DNA from: Minisyncoccota bacterium
GTDB lineage: Bacteria; Patescibacteriota; Minisyncoccia; Minisyncoccales; PEYH01
Reading direction: 5' to 3'
Length of the DNA: 18,922 bases
NCBI GenBank assembly: GCA_028713795.1
Contig: JAQTNP010000009.1
Span: 1 to 18,922, forward strand
Positions 1 to 6,932 of this stretch are shown piece after piece; the stretch's first letter is position 1, and each line of letters begins with the position of its first letter. The notes under the pieces are model-generated. The model worked only from the letters and a program-made list of their open reading frames with translations. It was not told the origin of the DNA and ran no database searches. The position numbers were made by a program, and so were the translations under genes.

Positions 1-573
1 AATGTTGATTTCTTGACTTTAAGCGGACATAAAATATATGGGCCAAAAGGAATCGGTGCCCTATATGTAGGGGATAAAAAATCATTAAAACCAATAATAT
101 TTGGCGGAGGACAGGAGTTCAATTTAAGATCAGGGACTGAAAATGTCGCCTCTATTGTTGGCATGGGAAAAGCAATAGAATTGGTTTCAAAGAATAGAAA
201 AGATATTAAAAGAATCCAGCAATTAAGAGACAGGATAATTAAAGAAGTATTAAGGATTCCAGGAGCTTCAATTAATGGTTCTATCACAAAGAGATTGCCC
301 AATAATATTAATGTAAACTTTTCTGGAATTGAAGGAGAGGGACTATTAATGCTTTTGAATCAAAAAGGCATCTGTGTATCTACCGGATCTGCCTGTTCTT
401 CAAAAGAATTGAAGCCTTCTCATGTTTTAACAGCTTTAGGATTGAATCCCAAGCAAATTCATGGAGCTATACGCATTAGCCTGGGAAGATATACTACAAA
501 AGAAGAAATTGATTTCTTCTTAAAAATCCTTATTGCATCAGTCAAGAAATTAAAATCAATTTCCCCTTACTAA
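1..573 (+). CDS. iscS: Cysteine desulfurase, NifS/IscS family (5' partial)
   Basis: PLP-dependent enzyme that takes sulfur from L-cysteine as a persulfide and hands it to scaffolds and tRNA thiolases. The window opens inside the gene, in frame from base 1, leaving the last 190 residues. The PLP-binding lysine is in the motif SGHKIYGPKG near the start. The RSGTEN motif follows, and the persulfide cysteine is in the loop STGSACSS close to the C-terminus. The mobile Cys loop and the downstream SHVL...RISLGRYTT segment match the IscS/NifS group of class V aminotransferases. It heads an operon: its stop is one base before the IscU-like start, and mnmA and thiI follow, so this desulfurase probably supplies all of them. 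Whether it is group I (IscS) or group II (SufS) cannot be settled without the N-terminus; the partner genes favour IscS/NifS. Confidence 0.95.
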   Translation, partial: NVDFLTLSGHKIYGPKGIGALYVGDKKSLKPIIFGGGQEFNLRSGTENVASIVGMGKAIELVSKNRKDIKRIQQLRDRIIKEVLRIPGASINGSITKRLPNNINVNFSGIEGEGLLMLLNQKGICVSTGSACSSKELKPSHVLTALGLNPKQIHGAIRISLGRYTTKEEIDFFLKILIASVKKLKSISPY

Positions 574-574
574 T

Positions 575-1042
575 ATGCCTATCCCAACTTTTTATTCCAA
601 AAAATCAATCCAGCATTTTAATAATCCAAAAAACTACGGAAAAATGAAAAATCCTGATGGGATAGGAAAAGCAGGAAATATTATATGCGGAGATGTAATG
701 TGGCTTTACATTAAAGTAGGCAAAAATGATGTTATAAAAGATATCACATTCCAGACTTACGGCTGTCTGGCTGCCATTGCTTCTTCCAGCATGATTACAG
801 AAATGGTTAAGGGAAAGACAATACAAAAAGCATTGGATATAGATAGAAAGAAGATAGTAAAAAATCTAGGAGGTTTGCCTGCAATAAAAATACATTGTTC
901 TGTTTTAGCAGCCGATGCCCTATACGAAGCAATTTTTAATTATCTTTCTAAGAACAAAAGAGAAATACCAAAAGAATTACTTGTTAAACATCAGCAGTTA
1001 AAGAAGGAAGAGAAACAACTGGAAAAAAGATATAAAAAATGA
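575..1042 (+). CDS. iscU: IscU/NifU-like Fe-S cluster scaffold
   Basis: Scaffold on which Fe-S clusters are assembled from sulfur delivered by the desulfurase encoded just upstream. At 155 aa it is a NifU_N domain plus a charged Lys/Glu-rich C-terminal tail (about residues 125-155). The three conserved scaffold cysteines are visible: Cys38 in IICGD (with the neighbouring Asp40), Cys64 in TYGCLAAIASSS and Cys108 in KIHCSV. The N-terminal NPKNYG motif is also typical. The start lies one base after the desulfurase stop and the end overlaps mnmA by 4 nt (ATGA), so translation is probably coupled. There is no clear SD. The charged tail is longer than in Escherichia coli IscU and may be lineage specific. 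The domain is certain; the exact sub-family is less so. Confidence 0.93.
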   Translation: MPIPTFYSKKSIQHFNNPKNYGKMKNPDGIGKAGNIICGDVMWLYIKVGKNDVIKDITFQTYGCLAAIASSSMITEMVKGKTIQKALDIDRKKIVKNLGGLPAIKIHCSVLAADALYEAIFNYLSKNKREIPKELLVKHQQLKKEEKQLEKRYKK

Positions 1043-2043
1043 AAAAAATAGCAATTGCAATGTCTGGCGGAATAGATTCTTCTGTTAGCGCTTTTCTTTT
1101 ACAAAAAGCGGGTTTTGATGTTATTGGAATTCATGCAATTTTTCATAAAAATTATAATAAGCAATCATTAAAGATTGCAAGACAAACAGCAAAACATTTA
1201 AACATTCCTTTTTTTGTTTTAAATCTGCAAAAAGAATTCAAAAAAGAAATCATTAATGCATTTATCAATGATTTAAAATCGGGAATAACGCCTAATCCTT
1301 GCGTTTTCTGCAACGAAAGGATTAAATTCGGACTATTGTTAAGGGAAGCAGAAAAACAAAGAGCGACAATGCTTGCCACTGGCCATTATGCAAAGATAAA
1401 AGACAAAAAGCTGTTTAAAGCAAACGATTCTTTAAAAGACCAGTCATATTTTCTTTGGCGCTTGAAGCAAAATCAATTGAAGAATATTTTGTTCCCTCTC
1501 TCTTCCCTTACAAAAGAAAAGGTTAAAAAGATTGCTAAAGAAATTGGATTTGCATCTTCTCGTTCAAAAGAATCCCAGGATATCTGTTTCTGTCCTGATT
1601 TTAAAGAATTTGTAAAGAAAAAAATTAAATTAAAATCAGGAGATATTATTGATGCAAAAAATAATATTCTTGGAAAACACGAGGGATTACCCTTATACAC
1701 CACAGGACAAAGGCAAGGAATCAAATTGTCGGGTGGACCTTATTATGTTTTTAAAAAAGATATTAAAAACAATCTTTTAATTGTTACAAAGGATTTAAAA
1801 GAAATATCTTCTAAAATATTAATTGCCAAAAATATTAATTGGATTTCTGGCATCACTCCTAAGTTTCCCTTGAGGGCGAGAGCTCAGATAAGATACGGGC
1901 ACAAAGCCCAATTAGCAACTATTACAAAAAAGAATAATTCTTTAAAGGTTGAATTTGATAAGCTGCAATTAGCTATTACTCCTGGGCAATCTGTTGTTTT
2001 CTTTAAAAACAAGCAGGTCCTTGGAGGAGGAATAATACAATGA
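1039..2043 (+). CDS. mnmA: tRNA 2-thiouridylase MnmA
   Basis: Cytosolic enzyme that adenylates and thiolates U34 of Lys, Glu and Gln tRNAs. The 334-aa product has the PP-loop SGGIDSS at residues 9-15. The first catalytic cysteine is in the NPCVFCNERIKF motif (Cys91, with Cys88 three residues before). GHYAKI and the KDQSYFLW motif follow, and the second catalytic cysteine is in SQDICFCP (Cys183). The C-terminal QGIKLSGGPYYV segment and the RYGHKA region match the family beta-barrel. It is slightly short for MnmA (usually about 360 aa), mainly around residues 33-45, where the family normally has a longer loop. It overlaps iscU and thiI by 4 nt on each side, tying the thiolase to its sulfur source. 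Direct transfer from the desulfurase is likely, since no Tus relay genes are present in the window. Confidence 0.96.
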   Translation: MKKIAIAMSGGIDSSVSAFLLQKAGFDVIGIHAIFHKNYNKQSLKIARQTAKHLNIPFFVLNLQKEFKKEIINAFINDLKSGITPNPCVFCNERIKFGLLLREAEKQRATMLATGHYAKIKDKKLFKANDSLKDQSYFLWRLKQNQLKNILFPLSSLTKEKVKKIAKEIGFASSRSKESQDICFCPDFKEFVKKKIKLKSGDIIDAKNNILGKHEGLPLYTTGQRQGIKLSGGPYYVFKKDIKNNLLIVTKDLKEISSKILIAKNINWISGITPKFPLRARAQIRYGHKAQLATITKKNNSLKVEFDKLQLAITPGQSVVFFKNKQVLGGGIIQ

Positions 2044-3197
2044 AAAACACGCATATCCTCTGCCATTATTCAGAAATAGCTTTGAAGGGAAGAAACAGGT
2101 CTTTTTTTGAAAAGAAACTAATTGAAAATATTAAAAAATCTTTGGATAAAGATAGTTTTTCTACTGTTAAATTATTTGGAGGTATAATTTCTTTTGAACT
2201 AACTCCCGCAGCTAAAGAAAAGAAAATTAAAGAATCTTTAAGTAAGGTTTTTGGCATTTCCGGTTTCTCCTTTGCTGTTAAAACAAACCAAGATATCAAA
2301 GATATAAAAAAGATATCTTTGGAAGCAATAAAAGAAAAAAAAGGAAAAACATTTAAGATTCATTGTTCCAGATCTGATAAAAGTTTTTCTCTAACTTCTA
2401 ATAAAGTTAATAACATTGTAGGGAAATATATCTGCGATAATACAGATAAAATAGTAAAATTAAAAAAACCTTCAATCACTTGTTTTATCGAGATAGTTAA
2501 AAAAGAAGCATACATATATGTTAAAAAAGAAAAAGGACTGGGCGGATTGCCTGTCTCTTGCGCAGGAAAAGTGATTTCTTTGATTTCTGGAGGAATTGAC
2601 TCCCCCGTTTCCAGCTATTTAATTATGAAAAGGGGCGCTTCCTGTATTTTTGTAAGTTTCCATTCATATCCTTATACAGACGAGCAGTCATTAAAAAAGA
2701 TTCATAATTTAGTAAGAATGCTTACTCCATATCAAAACAAATCAACACTATACATGGTTCCCTTTGCAAACATACAGCAGGAGATAGCGACTAATACTCC
2801 TTCCAGCTTACGGATAATTCTTTACAGAAGAATGATGGTAAGGATTGCTCAGGAAATAGCGAAGCAAGAACATGCTCAGGCCATCATTAGCGGAGATAGT
2901 TTAAGCCAAGTAGCCTCTCAGACATTAGAAAACATATCGGCAATAGAGCAAGCTGCCGATATTCCCATATTTAGGCCATTGATTGGAATGAATAAAGATG
3001 AAATAATATCAATAGCTCAAAGGATAAAAACATTTGATATTTCTATCCTTCCCCATCAAGATTGCTGTACCAGGTTTGTTCCTGCAAATCCTGCAACGAA
3101 AGCTAATTTAAAAGATGTTTTGCAAGCAGAAAATAATTTAAATATAAAAAAATTAATTAAAGAAGCATTGATTGGATATGAAAAAATATACTTCTAA
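2040..3197 (+). CDS. thiI: tRNA 4-thiouridine synthetase ThiI (no rhodanese domain)
   Basis: Makes s4U8 in tRNA, and in some organisms also contributes sulfur to thiazole synthesis. The 385-aa product starts with the ferredoxin-like and THUMP domains (about 1-170; N-terminal HYSEIALKGRNR and the GLGGLPV hinge at 166-172). A PP-loop AMPylase domain follows, with SGGIDSP at 183-189, SGDSLSQVASQTLEN near 284-298 and a C-terminal PHQDCCTRFVP segment (Cys342/Cys343). It lacks the C-terminal rhodanese domain that carries the persulfide in E. coli ThiI. This shorter form is known in many bacteria and archaea; sulfur must arrive another way, plausibly through the CCTRF cysteines or directly from the adjacent desulfurase (inference). 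It overlaps mnmA by 4 nt, and the small CxxC gene begins inside its 3' end. Confidence 0.95.
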   Translation: MKNTHILCHYSEIALKGRNRSFFEKKLIENIKKSLDKDSFSTVKLFGGIISFELTPAAKEKKIKESLSKVFGISGFSFAVKTNQDIKDIKKISLEAIKEKKGKTFKIHCSRSDKSFSLTSNKVNNIVGKYICDNTDKIVKLKKPSITCFIEIVKKEAYIYVKKEKGLGGLPVSCAGKVISLISGGIDSPVSSYLIMKRGASCIFVSFHSYPYTDEQSLKKIHNLVRMLTPYQNKSTLYMVPFANIQQEIATNTPSSLRIILYRRMMVRIAQEIAKQEHAQAIISGDSLSQVASQTLENISAIEQAADIPIFRPLIGMNKDEIISIAQRIKTFDISILPHQDCCTRFVPANPATKANLKDVLQAENNLNIKKLIKEALIGYEKIYF

Positions 3198-3381
3198 AAC
3201 CAAAATCTCCGAACTTATCAAAGACGAAAAGAATTTAAAAATCTTAAAAAAACACAGGGTTCCTTGTGTTTTTTGTCCTTTTGCTCCAATAGAAATGAAT
3301 GTTTTAGAGATAGGAAGAGTGGCTAAAATCTACGGAATAGATTTAAAGAAATTATTAGAAGATTTAAACAAAACATCTTAA
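3178..3381 (+). CDS. Small CxxC protein, DUF1858 family
   Basis: A 67-aa protein resembling the DUF1858 (hybrid-cluster-protein-associated redox disulfide) domain: a helical N-terminal part, a Cys30-x-x-Cys33 motif in VPCVFCPF, then the signature ending YGIDLKKLLEDLN. The ATG at 3178 is preferred over a TTG two codons earlier. It lies 20 nt inside thiI, so translation is probably coupled. Function is unproven. As the last gene of a desulfurase-scaffold-thiolase operon, the CxxC pair could take part in sulfur or electron transfer, perhaps standing in for the rhodanese domain missing from ThiI (inference). No + strand terminator with a U-tract follows; the hairpin at 3388-3425 has its U-tract on the other strand. 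Confidence 0.8.
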   Translation: MKKYTSKTKISELIKDEKNLKILKKHRVPCVFCPFAPIEMNVLEIGRVAKIYGIDLKKLLEDLNKTS

Positions 3382-3425
3382 AAAAACATGGAGGCCTTGG
3401 GCGATGCTCTGCCCTCAGCCTCCAT
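3380..3425 (-). terminator. Intrinsic terminator of the 110-aa gene
   Basis: ATGGAGGC (3388-3395) pairs with GCCTCCAT (3418-3425), extended by GGGC/GCCC inside. On the - strand the stem is followed by one base and seven T's (complement of 3380-3386). It lies 11 nt beyond the stop of the 3437-3769 gene. The T-tract runs into the stop codon of the converging DUF1858 gene, leaving no spare DNA between the two genes. Confidence 0.85.
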
Positions 3426-3436
3426 AAAATATCAAG

Positions 3437-3769
3437 CTACTTGCGAGACAGGACAACGTCTGCTAGACACCTCCTGCCATCGAGCGAAAGGGTCAGAGGA
3501 ATCTTACATCTTCCGCGAGGATCTCTCTTGAGACGCATTCCTTTCGGAATATAGATCCTCCAGATTCCAATCTCACCCCGATCGAAAACGAAGTTTCTCT
3601 GTTTCCGACCCCTCCATCGGATTTCCTTAGGATCAACTACCAGGAAAATCTTGGAAGTCGATCCCTTGGCTAGTTCTAGTGCATGAGCTACGCAGTAGTT
3701 GCCAGCATAGCCCTCAACCATTAGGGCGAACGGAATGAACCGTCCGCAACGATGGTCACACCTACACAT
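3437..3769 (-). CDS. Orphan 110-aa basic, Cys-rich protein
   Basis: Not recognised. The predicted protein is basic, with an N-terminal cluster Cys2, Cys4, Cys8 followed by Cys26-x-x-His29 in GNYCVAH, a spacing that could form a small zinc-binding knuckle (inference). The rest alternates hydrophobic and charged residues as in beta-structure (IGIWRIYIPKGMRL, PLTLSLDGRRCLADVVL). No signal peptide or membrane segment. The ATG is preceded by a purine-rich SD-like run (GAGGGGGAAG). The gene is visibly richer in G+C than the sulfur operon or ndk. It has its own consensus promoter 290 nt upstream, a long structured leader and a strong terminator, so it is a self-contained unit. Codon variety and the matching signals at both ends argue for a real gene, though an RNA whose reading frame is incidental cannot be excluded. 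Confidence 0.6.
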   Translation of the reverse strand: MCRCDHRCGRFIPFALMVEGYAGNYCVAHALELAKGSTSKIFLVVDPKEIRWRGRKQRNFVFDRGEIGIWRIYIPKGMRLKRDPRGRCKIPLTLSLDGRRCLADVVLSRK

Positions 3770-4060
3770 TCTACTTCCCCCTCTCTTTTACTTTCCTCTG
3801 TTCATCCCACGAGTCCCACCATACTCATGGGGCCAACTGAAGAAAGTTGTGAAGGGGAGGACGCACTGGAATGTGCGCCCCCCCCTTCCTCCGGGTGGTG
3901 AAAAAGATGAGGGGGTCTCATCAATCTTTTCACCCCTGAGACGTTTCTCGTCCCAGGGACAGTCGAATAAGAATATAGTTTACTCTCATTCGGCTGCTCC
4001 CGAGACGGGAACAACCTCAGTTAGGTAAAGAACAGGTTAATCATAACTTCAATTAACCTA
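3770..4060 (-). ncRNA. Long structured leader RNA
   Basis: About 290 nt lie between the predicted start of transcription (near 4060) and the ATG at 3769. On the - strand they fold into successive hairpins: 4034-4059 (AGGTTAAT/ATTAACCT, at the very 5' end), 3998-4010, 3964-3992, 3934-3958 (CCCTG-GACG paired arms), 3897-3934 (GGTGAAAA and GATGAG arms) and 3861-3878. The last stem closes with a G-U pair only on the - strand, which supports that orientation. No known riboswitch class was recognised. It could be a cis-regulatory leader of the 110-aa gene or an independent RNA processed from it. Confidence 0.55.
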
Positions 4061-4066
4061 ATTCGC

Positions 4067-4095
4067 ATTATATCACACACACATATTTCTGTCAA
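4067..4095 (-). promoter_or_regulatory. Consensus sigma70-type promoter of the 110-aa gene
   Basis: The - strand reads TTGACA (complement of 4090-4095), exactly 17 bp, then TATAAT (4067-4072): a perfect match at both hexamers and in spacing. Start of transcription is expected near 4060. It follows directly after the U-tract of the upstream structured RNA. Confidence 0.9.
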
Positions 4096-4103
4096 TAATC
4101 AAA

Positions 4104-4245
4104 CTAAAAGGACCCTGTCTTCTGATAACTTATTCCGGGTAAGAATCCTAGTGGGTGTCCGCACGGACAGCCCTCGGGCTATCCGGATTAGGATTCCCAA
4201 TGAATAAGATAGTGCCGGAATGAGATCAGAACTTTTCAGGGTCCC
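4104..4245 (-). ncRNA. Structured ~142-nt RNA, 6S-like architecture
   Basis: A free-standing RNA unit: the promoter at 4252-4279 places the start at 4245, exactly where the closing helix begins, and the helix ends in a U-tract (TTTTAGTTT, about 4109-4101). The closing stem pairs 4237-4244 with 4110-4117 and 4225-4231 with 4120-4126. Next is a large internal bubble, then an arm pairing 4189-4196 with 4143-4150, topped by small G+C-rich hairpins (around 4156-4169 and 4169-4180). Closing stem, open bubble and apical stem is the layout of 6S RNA, which mimics an open promoter and binds RNA polymerase. Bubble segments can pair in two exclusive ways: 4129-4135 with 4202-4208, or 4132-4138 with 4215-4221. 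No reading frame of note lies within it. Identity as 6S is inference from shape only; another RNA family is possible. Confidence 0.65.
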
Positions 4246-4251
4246 AGCTAC

Positions 4252-4279
4252 ATTTTAGCGTGATATAATCTCAAGTCAA
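4252..4279 (-). promoter_or_regulatory. Promoter of the structured RNA
   Basis: The - strand reads TTGACT (4274-4279), 16 bp, then TAAAAT (4252-4257). Seven bases further is G4245, the first base of the closing helix of the RNA. The match between the predicted start and the helix end supports both calls. Confidence 0.8.
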
Positions 4280-4304
4280 CCTAAACTTTTTCACACCTTT
4301 ACAA

Positions 4305-4895
4305 TTAAAACATTATATCGTCTTCTGCTCTTTTGTAATCAGTAATTTCTTCTGGTGCAAACCAAAAAAGTAATTCATGATCAGCTTCTTCTTGATTTCC
4401 AGAAGCATGAACAAGATTTCTTATCGCCCTTTTGTCCCTATTTGCAGCTGTTGAATCATCAACAGAAAAATCTCCTCTGATTGTTCCCATCTCTGCCTGA
4501 GATGGAAGAGTCGGTCCAACTATTTTTCTTACCATTTCAATTGCATGAATGCCTTTTACAACCATTTTTACCATCGGACCGCTTGTCATATAGTCAATCA
4601 GCCATCCCCTGACTAATTTCCCTATTTCTAACAGATCGTCAGTACCTAATTCCTTTTTGACATCATATCCATAGTCATTGTAATTCTTCAAAGTCTTCTC
4701 CCCTATCTTTTTCATCCATTCTTCTGACTTAGGGTAATGCTCGTCTATATGCTCTTTGGTTGCCATAAACATCTCAAGGGCGATGATCTTTAATCCTCTT
4801 TTTTCAATTCTTGAAATAATTTCTCCGATCAAGCCTCTTTTTACTCCATCTGGCTTGATAATGAGAACTGTTTTGTCTTCTTTTGGGTGAGGCAT
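4305..4895 (-). CDS. ndk: Nucleoside diphosphate kinase, long form
   Basis: Balances NTP pools by moving the gamma-phosphate from ATP to NDPs through a phospho-histidine. The N-terminus TVLIIKPDGVKRGLIGEI is canonical, and the active-site histidine is His163 in RNLVHASGN, preceded by GTIRGDF. At 196 aa it is about 45 residues longer than the usual NDK. Most of the extra length is an insertion at about residues 55-93, after DEHYPKSEEW and before the LVRGWLIDYMTSGP segment, plus a tail after the active site. Longer NDKs of this kind occur in archaea and some candidate phyla. The ATG at 4895 lies inside the 3' end of the upstream gene, a 55-nt overlap in a different frame; a GGAG sits a few bases before it. 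Nothing downstream suggests further operon members. Confidence 0.93.
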   Translation of the reverse strand: MPHPKEDKTVLIIKPDGVKRGLIGEIISRIEKRGLKIIALEMFMATKEHIDEHYPKSEEWMKKIGEKTLKNYNDYGYDVKKELGTDDLLEIGKLVRGWLIDYMTSGPMVKMVVKGIHAIEMVRKIVGPTLPSQAEMGTIRGDFSVDDSTAANRDKRAIRNLVHASGNQEEADHELLFWFAPEEITDYKRAEDDIMF

Positions 4896-5707
4896 ATGTC
4901 TCCATTCTTGTCTGTTCTTACGACCTTTATATTATCTTTTTCCAACCTATCCAACATTTCTATTGCTGGTTGATTATACGTATTATTTTCTCCAACCGAT
5001 ATTGCTGCTAATTTAGGCAAAACCGAATGCAAGAAGAAATCAGTTGTAGCATATTTGCTTCCATGATGCGCTACTTTTAAAACATCTGATCTTATATCAA
5101 TTCCTTTCTCTACCAAATCAGATTCCGTTTTAAAGGTAGCATCTCCTGTAAATAGCATTGTATCGTTAAAACTGTACAACTTCAAGATCACAGAACTATC
5201 ATTGGCCTTAGCATCAGTTAATAATTGGTTATTCAAGCTTTCAAAAGGATACAATACATCAATGTATTGGTCTTTAGAAATTATAATTCTTAATCCGAGT
5301 TTAGCAATATATTTTTTTGACCCTTCTTTTAAGATTAAATCTTGCAAAATATTAAAATTCTTTGATTCAAAGATTTCTCCTGTAAAAAGAAAATTGCTTA
5401 CCTTGAATTTCTCAAAAACATTAAGTAAGCCATTTAGATGATCGTGGTGTGGGTGAGTCAAAACAACTAAATCTATCTGTTTGTCAAACAATGGCATTTT
5501 TTTTGATAACTTAGAGACAACAGAATTATTTGGACCTCCGTCTATCAATATCTGCTTATCCCCTGCCTTTATCAGAATACTATCTCCCTGCCCCACGTCA
5601 AAAAAACACACTTCCAGATTAGAAGTAGATGTTAAATCATATATAAAAGACCAAGAAACAATATTGGCAAAAAGTAAAATGATTAATATTGTTTTTCTGG
5701 AAAGCAT
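4841..5707 (-). CDS. ComEC-like metallo-beta-lactamase-fold protein, membrane-anchored
   Basis: A 288-aa protein with one N-terminal hydrophobic segment (about residues 5-22, after MLSRK) and an exported metallo-beta-lactamase domain like that at the C-terminus of the DNA-uptake protein ComEC. Visible motifs: FFDVGQGDSILI (36-46), IDGGPNN, the metal-binding HPHHDH (85-90), TGDA (187-190) and AHHGS (213-217), then SVGENNTYNQP. The family probably acts on nucleic acid or phosphodiester substrates. This one lacks ComEC's competence domain and channel, so it is a stand-alone surface hydrolase of unknown substrate; salvage or degradation of external DNA is a guess. The start at 5707 gives a normal basic N-terminus. 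A start at 5740 would place the G+C-rich hairpin at 5721-5741 inside the coding sequence. Neither start has an SD. The 3' end overlaps ndk by 55 nt. Confidence 0.85.
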   Translation of the reverse strand: MLSRKTILIILLFANIVSWSFIYDLTSTSNLEVCFFDVGQGDSILIKAGDKQILIDGGPNNSVVSKLSKKMPLFDKQIDLVVLTHPHHDHLNGLLNVFEKFKVSNFLFTGEIFESKNFNILQDLILKEGSKKYIAKLGLRIIISKDQYIDVLYPFESLNNQLLTDAKANDSSVILKLYSFNDTMLFTGDATFKTESDLVEKGIDIRSDVLKVAHHGSKYATTDFFLHSVLPKLAAISVGENNTYNQPAIEMLDRLEKDNIKVVRTDKNGDICLTQKKTKQFSLSSQME

Positions 5708-5720
5708 TTTATAAATACAG

Positions 5721-5741
5721 AATGGGCCATTCAGGCCCATT
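5721..5741. other. Inverted repeat between two genes
   Basis: AATGGGCC (5721-5728) and GGCCCATT (5734-5741) form an 8-bp stem with a 5-nt loop in the 54-nt gap between the dehydrogenase and the metallo-beta-lactamase gene. On the - strand it is followed by CTGTATTTATAAAA, a poor U-tract, so it is at best a weak terminator, or a processing or attenuation hairpin. Confidence 0.6.
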
Positions 5742-5761
5742 CAGATTGATATATGTTTCTC

Positions 5762-6496
5762 TTACATTATTGTATACCCTCCATCTACAGCCAATACTTG
5801 CCCTGTAATATAGTCGGATTCATCGCAAGACAGGAATGCTACAGCATTAGCAATATCTTCTGGCTGCCCTATTCTTTTTTTAGGAACCATGGCTGTAAAG
5901 GCTTTTTCATCTATTCCTGCCTGAGCTAGCATTGGTGTTTCTATTGCCCCAGGGGCAACAGCATTGACATTAATTCCATTTGACCCTAATTCTACAGCTA
6001 AGCTTCTGGTAAATCCTGTTACTCCTGCCTTAGCAGTACAATAGCTCGCTGTTTTAGGAGAACCAATCAGGGCGGCGATAGAAGTGATATTTACAATCTT
6101 CCCATAACCATTCTTTACCATATCTAAAGCAATAATCTTGCTGACAACCATTAATCCCTTTAAATCTACTTCCAGTATTTTATCAATCTTTGTCATATCT
6201 TCTAGCTCTTCATAATCAAATATTCCTGCATTGTTGACCAAGATATCAATTTTTTTCCATTCCTTGGTAACAACATTTTTTACTTCCTTAATATTATCAA
6301 TATCAGTTACATCCATTTTGAATGCTTTTGCTTCTCCTCCATTATCCTTAATCTTAGAAATTGTTTCCAAACAACCTTCTTCAGAAATATCTGTAACTGC
6401 CACTTTAGCCCCTAATTGGGCTAATTTAATAGCGCAAGCCTGCCCTATCCCTCTTTGAGCTCCAGTTACAATAGCTACTTTTCCTGTTAAATCCAT
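5762..6496 (-). CDS. Short-chain dehydrogenase/reductase, FabG-like
   Basis: A classical 244-aa NAD(P)-dependent SDR. The nucleotide-binding TGAQRGIG is at residues 11-18, NNAG at 88-91, and the catalytic set is Ser139, Tyr152, Lys156 (SYCTAK). The C-terminus carries AVAPGAIETPM and the ITGQVLAVDGGYTI ending seen in FabG and related sugar or alcohol dehydrogenases. Asp36 (VTDIS) at the end of the second strand suggests NAD(H) rather than NADP(H) (inference). No other fatty-acid synthesis gene is in view, and candidate-phyla genomes often lack that pathway, so the substrate is left open. The gene has its own promoter (6520-6548), a leader of about 17 nt and no SD. Confidence 0.9.
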   Translation of the reverse strand: MDLTGKVAIVTGAQRGIGQACAIKLAQLGAKVAVTDISEEGCLETISKIKDNGGEAKAFKMDVTDIDNIKEVKNVVTKEWKKIDILVNNAGIFDYEELEDMTKIDKILEVDLKGLMVVSKIIALDMVKNGYGKIVNITSIAALIGSPKTASYCTAKAGVTGFTRSLAVELGSNGINVNAVAPGAIETPMLAQAGIDEKAFTAMVPKKRIGQPEDIANAVAFLSCDESDYITGQVLAVDGGYTIM

Positions 6497-6519
6497 ATGT
6501 TTTTTTCTTAATTATTGTT

Positions 6520-6548
6520 ATTATATCAGCAAAAACAAAACTCGCCAA
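6520..6548 (-). promoter_or_regulatory. Promoter of the SDR gene
   Basis: The - strand reads TTGGCG (6543-6548), 17 bp, TATAAT (6520-6525). The -35 box overlaps the terminator stem of the RRM gene. Predicted start near 6513 gives a leader of about 17 nt without SD. Confidence 0.75.
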
Positions 6549-6574
6549 TATTCTTAGCGAGCTTTGTTTTGTTT
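6532..6574 (-). terminator. Intrinsic terminator of the RRM gene
   Basis: CTCGC (6541-6545) pairs with GCGAG (6557-6561), extended by AAAACAAA-type flanks pairing with TTTGTTTT. On the - strand the stem is followed by TTTTGTTTTTG. It starts a few bases after the RRM stop codon. Confidence 0.85.
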
Positions 6575-6580
6575 ACAGAA

Positions 6581-6850
6581 TTAGTTTTGAAAATCTGTAT
6601 TCATTGGTCTGGCCTCATCAACGGTCAATTTTCTTCCATCTAACTCTTGCCCGTTCAAGGTTTCGATTGCTTTCTTGGCATCTTCTGCAGAAGCCATGTC
6701 AACGAATCCGAATCCTTTTGATCTGCCAGTCATTTTGTTCATAATAATGGAGGCTGATTTCACTTCTCCGCATTGGGAAAAATGATTCTTCAATCCTTCA
6801 TCATTAGTATCGTAGGAAAGATTTCCTACATACAATCTGCTGTTTTCCAT
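6581..6850 (-). CDS. Single-RRM RNA-binding protein
   Basis: An 89-aa protein that is essentially one RNA recognition motif. RNP2 is LYVGNL (residues 6-11) and RNP1 is KGFGFVDM (45-52), each with the expected aromatic residues, followed by a short polar tail. Such small glycine-poor RRM proteins occur in cyanobacteria and candidate phyla, where some are cold-induced RNA chaperones. The ATG at 6850 is chosen because the RRM begins a few residues later; the open frame upstream runs into the promoter. A clear promoter (6933-6961) gives a 5' leader of about 76 nt with weak pairing potential (GTTAT/ATAAC around the middle), and a good terminator follows, so it is a monocistronic unit. No SD precedes the start. 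Confidence 0.92.
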   Translation of the reverse strand: MENSRLYVGNLSYDTNDEGLKNHFSQCGEVKSASIIMNKMTGRSKGFGFVDMASAEDAKKAIETLNGQELDGRKLTVDEARPMNTDFQN

Positions 6851-6932
6851 GTAAGTTGTTTTAAAATTTAATGTTATCTGAAGAGCCGACCCACCCAGTA
6901 GCATAACTAACTGAGAGACTTCCTCACCGATG

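Noticed and set aside
3735..4028. Open frames on both strands across the leader (97 codons +, 70 codons -)
   Set aside because: They cross the stable hairpins, have no SD and are dominated by low-complexity Pro/Ser composition from the G-rich leader.
3380..4300. Prophage or insertion sequence as source of the G+C-rich blocks
   Set aside because: No transposase, integrase, terminal inverted repeats or target duplications were seen around any block.
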